Positions 6,144 through 6,318 of a DNA stretch of 6,318 nucleotides are shown in pieces. Position numbers and translations under genes: made by a program. Below the pieces are notes generated by a model. That model ran no database searches. It was not told the DNA's origin and saw only the letters and a list, made by a program, of their open reading frames with translations. This stretch comes from an uncultured Prevotellaceae bacterium (lineage in GTDB: Bacteria > Bacteroidota > Bacteroidia > Bacteroidales > Bacteroidaceae), in contig CALZOH010000185.1 of assembly GCA_945827465.1 (NCBI GenBank), positions 1 to 6,318 of the forward strand, read 5' to 3'. Every line of letters begins with the position of its first letter. The stretch's first letter is position 1.

Positions 6144-6181
6144 TTCGCTGCCGTGAGGGCGTATGCGATACGCCCCTACAC
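6144..6181 (-). repeat. REP-like copy 4
   Basis: Exact 38-base direct repeat of copy 3. GTAG on the minus strand is CTAC at 6176-6179; arms are 6168-6175 and 6157-6164. Its head side runs directly into the degenerate first unit of the terminal tandem repeat. Confidence 0.75.
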
Positions 6182-6318
6182 ATTCGCCCCTCGAGTGAGG
6201 CTTTGCTATGACCACACGAGTCTTACTCTTCACTGGAGTGAAGTTAGTGTGATATCACATGAACGTACTCTTCACTGGAGTAAGGCAAGTGTGAAATCAC
6301 ACAAGTCTTACTCTTCAC
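6181..6318. repeat. Palindrome-containing tandem repeat of 42-43 bases, cut by the window end
   Basis: TACTCTTCAC recurs at 6224, 6266 and 6309, giving units of 42 and 43 bases. The two full units share TACTCTTCACTGGAGT exactly and are similar throughout. A degenerate unit precedes them at 6181-6223 (about 26 of 43 positions agree with the 6266 unit, ending ACACGAGTCT versus ACACAAGTCT). Units contain two small palindromes: CTTCACT-GG-AGTGAAG (6228-6243) and TGTGATATCACA (6248-6259); the second unit has GTGTGA-AA-TCACAC. The third repeat continues past 6318. There are no unique spacers, so it is not a CRISPR array. No coding capacity was seen. Confidence 0.65.

Larger units (their letters stand above)
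5859..6181. repeat. Cluster of four REP-like palindromes (BIME-like mosaic)
   Basis: Four copies share a core with GTAG followed by GGGCGTAT-CGC-ATACGCCC. The first two are on the plus strand and the last two on the minus strand. All four heads have CGAA a few bases upstream of TGTAG, and all four tails have GCGAA 8-9 bases past the palindrome. Tails come in two subtypes: TTCATRTGWGCGAAGG (copies 1 and 2) and TCACGGCAGCGAA (copies 3 and 4). This head-hairpin-tail layout with a GTAG foot is the architecture of repetitive extragenic palindromes moved by REP-associated tyrosine transposases in enterobacteria; applying it here is inference. The cluster is noncoding and lies between a decayed gene and a tandem repeat. 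Confidence 0.75.

Noticed and set aside
6181..6318. CRISPR array at the right end
   Set aside because: The period is 42-43 bases and similarity runs through the whole unit, so there are no unique spacers; the units are also imperfect.

Overview
This window reads as chromosomal DNA from a Bacteroidota bacterium, most like the Prevotella/Bacteroides side of the phylum. Three things support that. The start codons lack Shine-Dalgarno sequences. Two matches to the Bacteroidota -7 promoter box (TAnnTTTG) lie in the one divergent intergenic region. The arginine gene is the argF' type, known from Bacteroides, which works on succinylated ornithine rather than ornithine. No RNA gene or intact transposase is visible.

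Layout from left to right. (1) Positions 27-293, minus strand: a gene remnant in which a piece of a TonB-dependent receptor plug is joined in frame to the C-terminal half of a heavy-metal-associated (HMA) domain. (2) Positions 323-351: a strong intrinsic terminator on the minus strand. (3) Positions 380-3226, minus: a 948-residue outer membrane beta-barrel protein with an N-terminal carboxypeptidase-regulatory-like domain and a plug-like region. (4) Positions 3227-3445: a divergent control region with one -7 box facing each way. (5) Positions 3446-4408, plus: N-succinylornithine carbamoyltransferase (argF'), with Ser rather than Pro at the specificity position 90. (6) Positions 4430-5509, plus: a protein of the uncharacterised nucleotidyltransferase family (NTP_transf_5 type), 21 bases behind argF' and probably cotranscribed. 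(7) Positions 5532-5779, plus: a small unrecognised gene that appears broken by a single-base frameshift. (8) Positions 5780-6318: no gene. This stretch holds a cluster of four REP-like palindromes, each with a GTAG foot (two forward, two inverted), followed by a degenerate tandem repeat of 42-43 bases that runs off the window end.

The two ends of the window look like decaying or repeat-colonised DNA, while the middle holds intact genes. The arginine enzyme and the outer membrane protein share a divergent promoter region but have no obvious functional link. The most distinctive material is the REP-like cluster with two tail subtypes, the palindromic tandem repeat beside it, the TonB-plug/HMA chimera, and the Ser90 variant of argF'.
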